Shown here piece after piece: positions 1-8,914 of a stretch of DNA of 64,000 nt. The notes under the pieces were generated by a model. That model saw only the letters and a program-made list of their open reading frames with translations, ran no database searches and was not told where the DNA came from. This DNA is from Streptomyces sp. TS71-3 (lineage in GTDB: Bacteria > Actinomycetota > Actinomycetes > Streptomycetales > Streptomycetaceae). The number at the start of each line of letters is the position of its first letter. Within the stretch, counting starts at the first letter, position 1. Both the position numbers and the translations under genes were made by a program. The stretch is from the NCBI RefSeq assembly GCF_018327685.1, contig NZ_BNEL01000001.1:1116001-1180000 (forward strand). The letters are read 5' to 3'.

Positions 1-1095
1 TCACTGGTACAGCGTGCCCGTGTTCAGCACCGGCTGGGCCGCGCGGTCGCCGCAGAGCACCACCATCAGGTTCGAGACCATGGCCGCCTTCCGCTCCTGG
101 TCGAGTTCGACGATGTCCTGCTCCGTGATCCGGCTGATCGCGGCCTCCACCATGCCGACCGCCCCGTCCACGATCTGCCGCCTCGCCGCGACGACCGCGC
201 CGGCCTGCTGGCGCTGGAGCATGGCCGAGGCGATCTCGGGCGCGTAGGCGAGGTGCGTGAAGCGGGACTCGATGATCTGCACGCCGGCGGTCTCGATGCG
301 CGCGTGCAGCTCGACGGCCAGCTTCTGCGTGATCTCCTCGGCGTTGCCGCGCAGCGACAGGCCCTCCTCGTCGTGGGCGTCGTAGGGGTACTCGATGGCG
401 ATGTGCCGCACGGCGGCCTCGGTCTGGGTGGAGACGAACTCCTTGAAGTCGTCCACCTCGAACGTGGCCTGCGCGGTGTCCTCCACCCGCCAGACGACCA
501 CCGCGGCGAGCTCTATCGGGTTGCCGTAGGCGTCGTTGACCTTGAGGACGGGCGTCTCGTGGTTGCGGACGCGGGTGGAGATCCTGGTGCGGGACGTCAG
601 CGGGTTCACCCAGCGCAGGCCGTCCTTGCGGATGGTGCCGCGGTAGCGCCCGAAGAGCTGGACGACCCTGGCCTCGCCCGGCGCCACCGTGTTCAGGCCG
701 CTCATGGCGAATATGGAGCCCAGGATCACGACGACGCCCAGGATGATCAGCGCCGGCTGCCCGCCGCCCGTGGCGACCGCGGCGCCGAGCGGGATCATCG
801 CCACGCCCGCCAGCACCCCCACCAGGGTGAGCAGCAGGGCGAGGCCGCCGCCGACGCTGTGCGCGGCGAACTCCCGCACCCGCGGCCGGGGCATCTCCGG
901 CACGCCCTCGGCGGCGGGATCGCCGGAGCGCGGGGCGCGGCCGCCTCCAGGGGTTCCGGCGGGAGCTCCGATCGGGGCTCCGGTTGTGGGCGCCCCGCCG
1001 TCGCCCTGGCCTTCCCCGGCCGGATCTCCCGCGGGCGAGGCGCTGCCCGCCCCGATGCCGCCGCCGATTCCGGATTCGCTGCCTGATGAACTCAT
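1..1095 (-). CDS. SPFH/band 7 domain membrane protein
   Basis: This is a 364-residue protein, complete at both ends; its stop codon is the first three bases of the window. A long Gly/Pro/Ala-rich N-terminus (about residues 1-75) is followed by two hydrophobic stretches (about 84-105 and 112-132). An SPFH (stomatin/prohibitin-like) domain then starts near [20 protein letters not shown] and runs through [18 protein letters not shown] to [20 protein letters not shown]. Such proteins form oligomeric scaffolds on the cytoplasmic membrane; no enzymatic role is implied. The start ATG at 1095 has a purine-rich stretch upstream. It is transcribed divergently from the penicillin-binding protein gene, and an inverted-repeat region lies between them. 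The family call is firm; the cellular role is unknown. Confidence 0.85.
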   Translation of the reverse strand: MSSSGSESGIGGGIGAGSASPAGDPAGEGQGDGGAPTTGAPIGAPAGTPGGGRAPRSGDPAAEGVPEMPRPRVREFAAHSVGGGLALLLTLVGVLAGVAMIPLGAAVATGGGQPALIILGVVVILGSIFAMSGLNTVAPGEARVVQLFGRYRGTIRKDGLRWVNPLTSRTRISTRVRNHETPVLKVNDAYGNPIELAAVVVWRVEDTAQATFEVDDFKEFVSTQTEAAVRHIAIEYPYDAHDEEGLSLRGNAEEITQKLAVELHARIETAGVQIIESRFTHLAYAPEIASAMLQRQQAGAVVAARRQIVDGAVGMVEAAISRITEQDIVELDQERKAAMVSNLMVVLCGDRAAQPVLNTGTLYQ

Positions 1096-1123
1096 GAGGA
1101 CCCCCGGTTCTACGTCGATGCTG

Positions 1124-1156
1124 GTGTGTGCTCACCACACACTATCAATATGATAG
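1124..1156. promoter_or_regulatory. two adjacent inverted repeats upstream of the SPFH gene
   Basis: GTGTGTG (1124-1130) and CACACAC (1136-1142) form a 7-bp inverted repeat with a 5-nt loop. It abuts a second one, CTATCA-ATA-TGATAG (1142-1156). The AT-rich second palindrome is unusual in this GC-rich sequence and lies 47 bp upstream of the SPFH start codon. That is where a repressor site or promoter-overlapping operator would be expected. No regulator gene is adjacent, so the binding protein is unknown. Confidence 0.45.
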
Positions 1157-1373
1157 CACAAATTCCATGCTGGCAACCTTCGGCACTTCTCACTCGTCGA
1201 TTCCGTTGGAGACCGTTGGAACCGTTGCGGGTTCCGTCGGGGCCGGTGCTGATTGTCACGTCCGGAAAGGCCGGATCGGCCAGCGTTTGTCCTGGCGCGC
1301 GGTGCTAGTTTGCAGAGCCGTCCCCGGCGCCCGGTCGACGGACGAACGAGAACGAAGCGGAGCCAGGGCACCC

Positions 1374-3629
1374 ATGGGACGAGCCGAAGCGAGACGAGCG
1401 CGGCAGCGCGGTGGCGCACGCCGGGCAGCGCACCAGCGCTCGGCGGGACACGCGAGAGGGGGGATACGCCGCATGTTCACCTGGAAGAAGATCCTGGGCT
1501 GCCTCTTCGGCCTCTGCCTGCTCGGCATGGGAGCCTTCATCGTGCTCTACCTGACGGTCCCCGTCCCCGAGGGCAACGCCCAGGCCAAGCTCCAGAGCAA
1601 CGTCTACAAGTACAGCGACGGCACGGTCATGGCCCGCACCGGCAAGGTCAACCGCGAGATCGTCGACCTCTCCGAGGTGCCCAAGGACGTGCAGCGGACG
1701 TTCGTCGCCGCCGAGAACAAGACGTTCTACAAGGACCAGGGCGTCGACCTCAAGGGCACCGCGCGCGGCCTGATCAACACCCTGACCGGCAAGGGCACCC
1801 AGGGCGGTTCGACGATCACCCAGCAGTACGTCAAGAACTACTACCTGAACCAGGACCAGACCGTCACCCGCAAGCTCAAGGAACTGGTCATCTCGCTCAA
1901 GGTCGACCGCCAGAAGACCAAGGACGACATCCTCGCGGGCTACATCAACACCAGCTACTACGGGCGCGGCGCCTACGGCATCCAGGCCGCCGCGCAGGCG
2001 TACTACGGAACGGACGCCCGGGACCTGAACGTCGCCCAGGGCGCCTACCTCGCCGCGCTGCTCCAGGCCCCCAACCAGTACGACTGGGCGCTCGCCACGC
2101 CCACCGGCAAGCGGCTGGCCCAGGACCGCTGGAACTACGTCCTCGACAACATGGTCGAGGAGCACTGGCTCGACGCCGGCGCCCGGCAGGGCCTGAAGTT
2201 CCCGGTGCCGCGGACGCCGACGGCGGCGGCCGGGCTGAAGGGCCAGGAGGGCTACATCATCCAGGCCGCCAAGGACCAGGTGATGCGCGACCAGGACATC
2301 AGCGACGCCGAGTTCGAGGCCGGCGGCTGGACGATCACGCTCACCATCGACCGGAAGAAGGAGCAGGCCCTGGAGAACGCCGTCCAGGCCCAGCTGAACG
2401 ACCACCTCAACCGCAAGACCCGCAGGGTCGACGGCGACGTGCAGGCCGGCGCCGTCTCGGTCGACCCCGGCAACGGCCATGTGGTGGCCCTCTACGGCGG
2501 CCGGGGCCTCACCGACCACTGGACGTCGAACGCCACCAGGACGGACTACCAGCCCGCGTCCACGTTCAAGCCCGTGATACTCGCCGCGGCCTTCAACGAC
2601 GACGCCGAGACCCAGGACGGCCGCCCCATCACCGCGGACACGCTGTACGACGGCACCAACCGCCGCCGTGTCGTGGGCGGCCACGGGTTCGCCCCGCCGA
2701 ACGAGGACGAGGTCTCCTACGGGCAGATCACCGTCCAGAAGGCCATGAACAAGTCCGTCAACGCGGTCTTCGCGCAGATGGGCGTGGACGTCGGCATATC
2801 CAGGATGCTGGACACCGCCGGCAGACTCGGCATGGACGTCAAGGACCTGCCGGTGGTGCCCGCGCAGACCCTCGGCTCGATGGGGGCCAGCCCCATGGAG
2901 ATGGCCGGCGTCTACGCGAGCCTGGACCACCACGGCCGCAAGGTCACCCCGCAGATCGTGCGGGCCGCCAGCCACCAGGGCACCCCGATCGACATCCCCG
3001 AGGCGATCGGCGACCAGGCGATCAGCCGTCAGGCGGCGGACGCCGTCACCTCCGTGCTGACCGGAGTGGTCAACGACGGCACGGGCTCCGCGGTGCGCAA
3101 CCCCGAGCAGGCCGTGGCCGGCAAGACGGGCACGTCCGACGAGAACAGGTCCGCCTGGTTCTCCGGCTACACGCCGAAGCTGGTGACGTCCGTGGGCCTG
3201 TTCGGCGAGGCCGCCAAGACCCACAAGGACAGCAAGGGGAAGCTCATCAAGCAGGGTGAGCACGTCTCCATGGCAGGCGCGGGCGGGCTGCCGCGCGTCG
3301 ACGGCGCCAGCTTCCCGGCCCGTATCTGGGCCGCCTACACCTTCAAGGCGATGGGCTCGCCCAGCACGTTCGACCTCGACACCGACAAGGGCGACGGCAT
3401 CGCGCCGCCTGCGGACCCGACCACCAGCGCACCCGAGCAGACCCCGACCGAGGCTCCGCCGTCCACTCCGCCGACGGAGAGCGCCCCGCCCCCGCCGCCC
3501 CCGCCGACGGAGAGCTCCCCGCCCACCACGCCGTCCCAGCCGCCGAGCAGCCCGCCCCCGTCGGAGCCGTCCACGCCGCCTCCGCCGAGCAACAGCCCCT
3601 TCCGCCAGGGCCTGGGGCTGACGGGCTGA
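1374..3629 (+). CDS. class A penicillin-binding protein (transglycosylase/transpeptidase)
   Basis: This is a 751-residue bifunctional peptidoglycan synthase. A basic cytoplasmic N-terminus leads into one membrane anchor (ILGCLFGLCLLGMGAFIVLY, about residues 38-60). The GT51 glycosyltransferase domain contains AAENKTFYKDQGVDLKG and GGSTITQQYVKNYYL. The transpeptidase domain carries the three expected motifs: STFK with nucleophile Ser396, SVN at 461-463 and KTGTS at 584-588. The last 70 or so residues are a Pro/Ser/Thr-rich tail of the kind common in actinomycete PBPs. I chose ATG 1374 (MGRAEARR) because the basic N-terminal extension is typical of Streptomyces relatives; ATG 1473 (MFTWKK), which has a GAGAGGGGGG upstream, is the alternative. 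It is intact and probably monocistronic. Confidence 0.93.
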   Translation: MGRAEARRARQRGGARRAAHQRSAGHARGGIRRMFTWKKILGCLFGLCLLGMGAFIVLYLTVPVPEGNAQAKLQSNVYKYSDGTVMARTGKVNREIVDLSEVPKDVQRTFVAAENKTFYKDQGVDLKGTARGLINTLTGKGTQGGSTITQQYVKNYYLNQDQTVTRKLKELVISLKVDRQKTKDDILAGYINTSYYGRGAYGIQAAAQAYYGTDARDLNVAQGAYLAALLQAPNQYDWALATPTGKRLAQDRWNYVLDNMVEEHWLDAGARQGLKFPVPRTPTAAAGLKGQEGYIIQAAKDQVMRDQDISDAEFEAGGWTITLTIDRKKEQALENAVQAQLNDHLNRKTRRVDGDVQAGAVSVDPGNGHVVALYGGRGLTDHWTSNATRTDYQPASTFKPVILAAAFNDDAETQDGRPITADTLYDGTNRRRVVGGHGFAPPNEDEVSYGQITVQKAMNKSVNAVFAQMGVDVGISRMLDTAGRLGMDVKDLPVVPAQTLGSMGASPMEMAGVYASLDHHGRKVTPQIVRAASHQGTPIDIPEAIGDQAISRQAADAVTSVLTGVVNDGTGSAVRNPEQAVAGKTGTSDENRSAWFSGYTPKLVTSVGLFGEAAKTHKDSKGKLIKQGEHVSMAGAGGLPRVDGASFPARIWAAYTFKAMGSPSTFDLDTDKGDGIAPPADPTTSAPEQTPTEAPPSTPPTESAPPPPPPPTESSPPTTPSQPPSSPPPSEPSTPPPPSNSPFRQGLGLTG

Positions 3630-3702
3630 ACGGCAGCCGGGAGGCCGGCCGTCACGGCTTGTGGCAGGTTGACGAGCCCGCGCGCATGCCTCCTGGCGGC
3701 CT

Positions 3703-4674
3703 TCAGGCCTTGGACTCGATACGGCCGTAGGCGGCGGTGTGCCGCTCGAAGGCCGCGCGGGCTTCTTCCCAGGCGTCGCTGCCGGAGTCGGTGGCGCTGC
3801 GCAGGTATGCCCAGGTCATGCGCTGTGTGAGAGCGAGGAGTTCGGGGCTCTCGTCATCGGTCTCCGCGAGGTTGTAGCCCATGATGCCGCCGAGGAAGTG
3901 CCTGGCGCCGAAGAACGTGATCAGGTCGCCGTCGCCGGGGCTCTGGCGGTAGGGCTCGGCGTGCCATTCGGCGCCGTAGAGCATCATCGCCGGGTTGACG
4001 TCGGTGTCTCCGTAGACCACCAGGGCGGGGGCGGTCATGTGGGAGAAGTCGACGTCCAGCTCCGGGTACGCCTGGCGCACCGCGGGGACGAGCCCCTCGC
4101 CGCTGCCGGTCGGGGCCAGGAGCAGGCCGGCCCCGATGCGCGGCTCGCGGAGGTCCTCGTCGCTCGTCTTGCCGTCGACGCCCTTCAAGCGGGCTCCGAG
4201 CAGGACGGCGATGGTCTGCGCGCCCGCGGAGTGGCCCGCGCCGACGACGTGGTCGTGGTCGAGGCGCCCGGCGAGCCCGGGGACCCGCTGCTCTATCTCG
4301 GTGAGGCCGTCGAGGATCTGCCGCATGTCGGCCAGGCGGGCGGCGCTGAACATGGAGTGGCCCGGTTTCCCGGGGTCGAGGCCGAAGCCGCCGATCTTGG
4401 AGCTGAGATGCGTCGGCTGCACGACCGCGAAGCCGCGTGCCGCCCAGAACTGCACGAGCGGGTCGTAGCCGTCCTTGGACGCCAGGTACAGGGAGTCGCC
4501 CCCGCCATGGGAGAACAGGACGACCGGGAGCCTCTCGCCGGCCGCGGGGGCGGTCACGCGTACTTCCAGAGGCAGTCCGCGCTCGGGGGCGGCCAGGACG
4601 ACGGTCGTGACGGTGAGGCTGGGCTCGGCGTCCGGAACCGGGATGTTCAGGGCGTCATGGATGAGCTTGTTCAT
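3703..4674 (-). CDS. alpha/beta hydrolase (chlorophyllase/PAF-acetylhydrolase-like)
   Basis: This 323-residue alpha/beta hydrolase has the oxyanion-loop sequence FSHGGG near residue 55 and a nucleophile elbow GHSAG with Ser149. A plausible acid lies in YGDTD (223 or 225), and the likely catalytic His is in ARHFLGG (259). The substrate cannot be told from sequence; chlorophyllase-type esterases and PAF-acetylhydrolase-like enzymes share this layout. ATG 4674 is preferred over the upstream in-frame start because GGAG sits 8 nt before it. The gene is divergent from a TetR regulator, with a perfect operator-like repeat in between, so it is very probably the regulator's target. Confidence 0.8.
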   Translation of the reverse strand: MNKLIHDALNIPVPDAEPSLTVTTVVLAAPERGLPLEVRVTAPAAGERLPVVLFSHGGGDSLYLASKDGYDPLVQFWAARGFAVVQPTHLSSKIGGFGLDPGKPGHSMFSAARLADMRQILDGLTEIEQRVPGLAGRLDHDHVVGAGHSAGAQTIAVLLGARLKGVDGKTSDEDLREPRIGAGLLLAPTGSGEGLVPAVRQAYPELDVDFSHMTAPALVVYGDTDVNPAMMLYGAEWHAEPYRQSPGDGDLITFFGARHFLGGIMGYNLAETDDESPELLALTQRMTWAYLRSATDSGSDAWEEARAAFERHTAAYGRIESKA

Positions 4675-4742
4675 CGGGCATTCTCCAGGAGTGGTACGCC
4701 ATGTGCCTGGGCGGCGGGGGCGGGAGTCCGGGCTCGACACGA

Positions 4743-4790
4743 AAACGGAACAACGTTCAGTCGATTACGCTACTGAACGTTGTTCCGTTT
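4743..4790. promoter_or_regulatory. perfect 19-bp inverted repeat, probable TetR operator
   Basis: AAACGGAACAACGTTCAGT at 4743-4761 is repeated as its exact reverse complement at 4772-4790, separated by 10 bp. Each arm also contains its own smaller palindrome, GAAC-3 bp-GTTC, which suggests two dimer sites. The element lies between the divergent hydrolase and TetR genes, 18 bp upstream of the TetR start and 69 bp upstream of the hydrolase start. It could therefore control both promoters. Confidence 0.8.
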
Positions 4791-4807
4791 CGCAAAAGGG
4801 GATCGCC

Positions 4808-5389
4808 ATGACGAACCAGCCCGCCGTCGGCGAGACGGCCCGCCCGGCCCGCCGTGACGTCCAGCGCAACCTCGATGCGCTGCTGAGCGCGGCGGCCGTG
4901 GTGTTCGCGGCGGAGGGGGTCGACGCGCCCGTCCGGCGGATCACCGCCGAGGCGGGCGTGGGTACGGGCACCCTGTACCGGCACTTCCCCGAGCGCTCGG
5001 ACCTCATCGTCGCGGTCTTCCGCCGGGAGGTGGACACCTGCACGGCCGCCGCCGCCGAGCTCGCAGCCGTACACGAACCCGTCGAGGCCCTGCGCCTGTG
5101 GCTGGAACGCCTGGCCGACTTCGTGGCGACCAAGCGCGGCCTCAAGGCCGCCCTCCACTCCGGCGACCCTGCCTACGAGAGCCTGCCCGACTACTTCCGG
5201 GAACGGTTCCTGCCCGCCCTCGACACCCTGATGGCCGGCGCGGCCCTGGCCGAACCCCTCGACCCCGCCATCAGCGCATACGACCTGCTCCGCGCCATGG
5301 GCTCCGTCACCGCCCCCGAGGACCCCGCCTACACCCGCCGGATGATCCGCCTGATCGTGAACGGTCTGCGCCACCCCTCCGGCACATGA
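4808..5389 (+). CDS. TetR/AcrR family transcriptional regulator
   Basis: This is a 193-residue regulator. The N-terminal helix-turn-helix reads RRITAEAGVGTGTLYRHFPE (about residues 39-58), the standard TetR recognition-helix pattern. The C-terminal half (from about 75) is the variable ligand-binding and dimerisation domain with the SBP/TetR-like pattern RLWLERLADFVATKRGL. The start is ATG 4808, with AAGGGG 7 nt upstream. It is divergent from the alpha/beta hydrolase and probably represses both genes by binding the adjacent perfect inverted repeat. The ligand is unknown; the neighbouring hydrolase suggests a lipophilic ester or related xenobiotic. Confidence 0.92.
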   Translation: MTNQPAVGETARPARRDVQRNLDALLSAAAVVFAAEGVDAPVRRITAEAGVGTGTLYRHFPERSDLIVAVFRREVDTCTAAAAELAAVHEPVEALRLWLERLADFVATKRGLKAALHSGDPAYESLPDYFRERFLPALDTLMAGAALAEPLDPAISAYDLLRAMGSVTAPEDPAYTRRMIRLIVNGLRHPSGT

Positions 5390-5793
5390 CCAGCCACCCG
5401 GCCTCGGCCGCCTCCAGCAGCGGGAACTGACCGTCGTCGGCGGCCGGCCGTGTCTTGGCGCCAGGACTATGTGAGGGCCCGGACGGCGTCGAGGCAGCTG
5501 GAGGCCGCTGGAGGCGCGTCGGGGTACTGACCGGAGGGACCCGCTCAGCCGTGCTCTCCCGTGCCTCTCCGCGCCCCTGACGGGGCGTGCGGGCCGGGGC
5601 GAGCGGCCACCGCGCCGGTGCACCCGCGCCGCGGCGCGAGGAGCCTGCTCACGGCGGCGGGGGCGCCCCGTCAGGGGCGCGGGCGGGCCGCCCGCGCCGG
5701 TTCAGGCCACCTGGACCCGCACGGCCCGTTCGCGGGCCGGGGCCCGTAGGGCGCCGCCGGTGGCCGGGCCGGCCCGCCCGGCCGCCCGGGGGA
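5390..5793. other. 404-bp intergenic region with a long inverted repeat
   Basis: No credible gene was found. The 17-mer GCGCCCCTGACGGGGCG at 5571-5587 recurs as its exact reverse complement at 5664-5680. Each copy is itself nearly palindromic, so the region can form two small hairpins or one long stem. CGCCCCTGA/TCAGGGGCG blocks like this are common in Streptomyces intergenic DNA. The region separates the TetR gene from the convergent phosphatase gene and may help terminate both. Confidence 0.5.
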
Positions 5794-8040
5794 TCAGCCC
5801 AGTCCCGGCCGGTGCACCTCGAACCACACGACCTTGCCGGTGCTCAGCCGGGTCGCTCCCCAGCGCCGCGCCAGCTTGTTGACGAGGTAGAGCCCGCGCC
5901 CGCCCTCGTCGGTGGCGCGCGCCTGCCGGAGCCGCGGGAGCTGCGGCACGTCGTCGCCGACCTCGCAGCGCAGCACGTCGGTGCGGAGCAGCCGCAGGGT
6001 CACCGGCCGGGAGGCGTACCGGACGGCGTTCGTGACGACCTCGCTGACCAGCAGCTCCACGGCGTCGCTCAGGTCGTCCAGGTCCCAGCGGGACAGCGCG
6101 CTGCGCACCAGCCGGCGGGCCCGGCCCGGCGTCGCGTCCTCCGGCTCCAGGAACCAGTAGGCCACGTCGCTGGGCGCGATCCCGTCGAACCGGGCGGCGA
6201 GGAGGGCGATGTCGTCGTCCCGGTCGCCCGGGCCGAGCATGTCGAGGATCTCCTCGCAGAGGGCCTCCAGCGGCGGCGGGTGGTCAGGGCCGGTCAGCCG
6301 GGCGGTGGCGGCGAGCCGTTCGCGCAGCTGCTCGATGCCCGTCCACACGTCACGCAGCCGGGACTCCACCAGGCCGTCGGTGTACAGCAGGAGCGTGGCA
6401 CCCGCGGGCGCGTCCAGCTCGACGGCCTCGAAGTCGACGCCGCCCACGCCGATCGGCGCGCCCGGCGGCACCCTCAGCACCTCGGCACGCCCGCCGAGGT
6501 GCAGCAGCACCGGCGGCGGGTGGCCGGCGTTGGCGATGGTGATGCGGTGCGAGACCGGGTCGTAGACCGCGTACAGGCAGGTGGCCATGCGGTCCGAGCC
6601 GAGCCGCTGGGCCTGCTCGTCCAGGTGGTGCAGGACCTCCTGGGGCGGCAGGTCGAGGCCGGCCAGGGTCTGGGCGGTGGTGCGGAGCTGGCCCATGATC
6701 GCCGCGGAGGTCATGGAGTGCCCCATGACGTCACCGACGACGAGGGCGACCCGGCTGCCGGGCAGCGGGATGGCGTCGTACCAGTCGCCACCGACGCGCG
6801 CCGTCTCGGCGGCGGGCAGGTAGCGGGACGCGAGCCTGACGCCGGTGGGCCGCGGCAGCGTCTCGGGGAGCATGGTGCGCTGCAACTCGTCGGCGATGTA
6901 GGCCTCGCGGCCGTACAGCACGGCCTTGTCGATGCCGAGCGCGCTGTGCGTGGCGAGCTGCGCGGCGACCAGCAGGTCCTCGCTCTCGAAGGCCGGACGG
7001 TCGGGCCCCCGCAGGAAGATGGCCGCGCCGATCACCCGGCGCCGGCCGCGGAGCGGGGCGAGTATCGCGCGCCGCCCGCCCGGCACCGAGCGGGAGCCGA
7101 GGAGTTCCGGCAGCGCCGCCAGGGCCGCGGGGGAGTCGGCGAAGACCGGGCGCACGCCGCGGAGCACTTCGGCGAGCGCACCGCCCGGCTCCACCTCGCA
7201 CAGCTCGGTCGTGGCCGCCAGATCGGGCTGGGCGGGCACCAGCTGGGGCTGCAGGGCGGGCGACAGCGGGCTGCCCTCGCTCTCCTGCTCCTCGGTGCCG
7301 TCCTCGATCAGCCGCAGGCGGTCGGTGCGGCGCAGCCGCAGCACCACGGGTCCCGTGGGCCGCTCGTCGCCGACGGGCAGCGGGTCGCGGAGGTAGACCA
7401 GGATCGCGTCGGCGAACGTGGGCACGGTGGCCCGGCACAGGCCCATCACGATCTCGTCGAGGTCCATGCCGCGCGCGATGCGGCGCGTCGCGGCGCCGAC
7501 GAACCTGAGGCGGTCGCCGTCGCGTTGCAGCGCGGCCTGGCCCACGGCGTGCGCGAGGCCCTGCGCGGGCAGGCCGGGCACGGGCACACCGGGCGCACCA
7601 CCGGTGGGGGCGCCCGTGATGCCGGGTCCGGTGGGGAGGGGCCCCGGGGGTACGGGGTGCTGCGTGGGCGTAGGGGTCATGGCTCCGGGATGAGCAGGGC
7701 GCGGCCGGTGGGAGTCCGGCTGGTCCGGGGACGACTGGTGCGTGACCGGCTGGGCATGCTCATCGCTGTCACCGGCGCCGGGTGTGGCGGACGCGCCTGC
7801 TCTGTCATGCTGGCCGGTGGCCTGGTCCTGCCGGCCGCCGGGGGCCCTGTCCTGGGCTCCGCAGGAGGATATGGCGCCGGTGTGCGCGGGGTCGCCGGAC
7901 CGGCCGTGCGCCGTCAGGGCCGCGGTCGCCGGCTCGGGGGCCTCCGGGGTACGCAGCAGCGCCCCGCGCGGGTCCGCGGGGTCGGGTGGCCGGACAGCGC
8001 TGGGCTGTCGGTCCTCGTGGGAGGTGGTGTGCTCCGTCAC
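5794..8040 (-). CDS. SpoIIE-family PP2C phosphatase with GAF and HATPase domains
   Basis: This is a large cytoplasmic regulator, about 748 residues with the start chosen here. After a Pro/Ala/His-rich, apparently disordered N-terminus come three domains. A GAF-like sensor spans about 175-360. A PP2C/SpoIIE phosphatase spans about 375-590 and has GGDWYDAIPL, VGDVMGHS, NAGHPPPVL and LLYTDGLVE. A C-terminal GHKL ATPase spans about 620-745, with N-box LLVSEVVTNAVRY and G-box DEGGRGLYLVNKLA. The combination is typical of Streptomyces partner-switching proteins that act on anti-sigma-factor antagonists. GTG 8040 is a best guess: GTG 8109 and ATG 7680 (MTPTPTQ) are also in frame, and none has a convincing ribosome binding site. 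Confidence 0.85.
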   Translation of the reverse strand: MTEHTTSHEDRQPSAVRPPDPADPRGALLRTPEAPEPATAALTAHGRSGDPAHTGAISSCGAQDRAPGGRQDQATGQHDRAGASATPGAGDSDEHAQPVTHQSSPDQPDSHRPRPAHPGAMTPTPTQHPVPPGPLPTGPGITGAPTGGAPGVPVPGLPAQGLAHAVGQAALQRDGDRLRFVGAATRRIARGMDLDEIVMGLCRATVPTFADAILVYLRDPLPVGDERPTGPVVLRLRRTDRLRLIEDGTEEQESEGSPLSPALQPQLVPAQPDLAATTELCEVEPGGALAEVLRGVRPVFADSPAALAALPELLGSRSVPGGRRAILAPLRGRRRVIGAAIFLRGPDRPAFESEDLLVAAQLATHSALGIDKAVLYGREAYIADELQRTMLPETLPRPTGVRLASRYLPAAETARVGGDWYDAIPLPGSRVALVVGDVMGHSMTSAAIMGQLRTTAQTLAGLDLPPQEVLHHLDEQAQRLGSDRMATCLYAVYDPVSHRITIANAGHPPPVLLHLGGRAEVLRVPPGAPIGVGGVDFEAVELDAPAGATLLLYTDGLVESRLRDVWTGIEQLRERLAATARLTGPDHPPPLEALCEEILDMLGPGDRDDDIALLAARFDGIAPSDVAYWFLEPEDATPGRARRLVRSALSRWDLDDLSDAVELLVSEVVTNAVRYASRPVTLRLLRTDVLRCEVGDDVPQLPRLRQARATDEGGRGLYLVNKLARRWGATRLSTGKVVWFEVHRPGLG

Positions 8041-8105
8041 GCGTGTCGAATCCGTCCGTCCGGGGCTGCGCGCCGTGCGCGCCGTCCATGCGTCACCTGG
8101 GTGCG

Positions 8106-8798
8106 TCACGCGTGGATCTGGTGCGTCGGCAGTTGGGGAACAGCTGGTGCTCGGGTAGAGCGTCGGTACTCGCCGGGCTGTACGCGCGCGCCCTCCCCGG
8201 CGATCTCGAAACCCGCATCGTGTACGACCTGGCGCAATTCGTCCCGCAGGAATCCCGATACCCGGATTATGTGGCCCAGGAACGAAATCTCGGTGTCGGC
8301 CAGGGCGGCCTCGGCCTTGGCGAGGGTAAACAAGCCATGGGGCCGGGGCGTTCTGCGGAGTCTGTGCAGCGCCCGGCGGGTCCCGCCGCGGGACGGCTTC
8401 AGCGCCGCGGGGGTGCGGGTGGCACCGCCTCGGAGCGGGGTGGCACCGCCTCGGAGCGCGAGGCCGCGCTGCTCCCCGGGGGTCGGGATGCCCAGGTCAC
8501 GGTGGGTCAGCCCGCTTGCCCGTGTGCTGTTTCCGGCCGGCCTCGGGGTCACCGTCGATAAATCGACATCGGCATGGCGGCCCGCGCCGGTGGACCGGCG
8601 CCCGGTGGGCCGTGCGCCATCGAGTGCGCGGGAGCCGCAGTGGGGCCCGGACGCCTGCCGGGCGCCCGCCGTGACACGGCCTTCCCGGTTCGGGAAGGTT
8701 TGCTCGTAGCGCGCCCCGATGGCGTCGAAGGCGTGCACCCGGCCGGTACGGTCCGCCGTCGCGACCCCGCAGTCCAGGTCAGCCTCGCTACCGTTCAC
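8106..8798 (-). pseudogene. decayed class I SAM-dependent methyltransferase
   Basis: The reading frame is open from GTG 8798 to the stop at 8106, but only its ends look like protein. The N-terminus (VNGSEADLDCGVATADRTG then FDAIGARYEQTFPNREG) and the C-terminal stretch (EISFLGHIIRVSGFLRDELR) resemble the start and end of a known actinobacterial methyltransferase type. The middle should hold the glycine-rich SAM-binding motif. Instead it is Arg/Pro/Thr-rich and only vaguely echoes it (TGRRSTGAGRHADVDLS). This pattern fits compensating frameshifts or a deletion. A 21-bp-spaced duplication of GTGGCACCGCCTCGGAGCG (8419 and 8440) lies in the damaged middle. It could still be translated as a 230-residue product, but activity is unlikely. 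Confidence 0.5.
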
Positions 8799-8914
8799 GA
8801 TTACTGCCGCTCCTCGATGACGTTGTGTCAGGGGTGGTGCAGACCATCGAAGTTGCCGGTGCACCCTTGCGGGGGACGATCCTACGTTTGAACCATGGGG
8901 GCACAGCAAGAGTC

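Noticed and set aside
1305..3263. 652-codon open frame antisense to the penicillin-binding protein gene
   Set aside because: High GC keeps antisense frames open; the composition is Val/Leu/Asp/Gly/Arg-rich and the sense strand has clear catalytic motifs.
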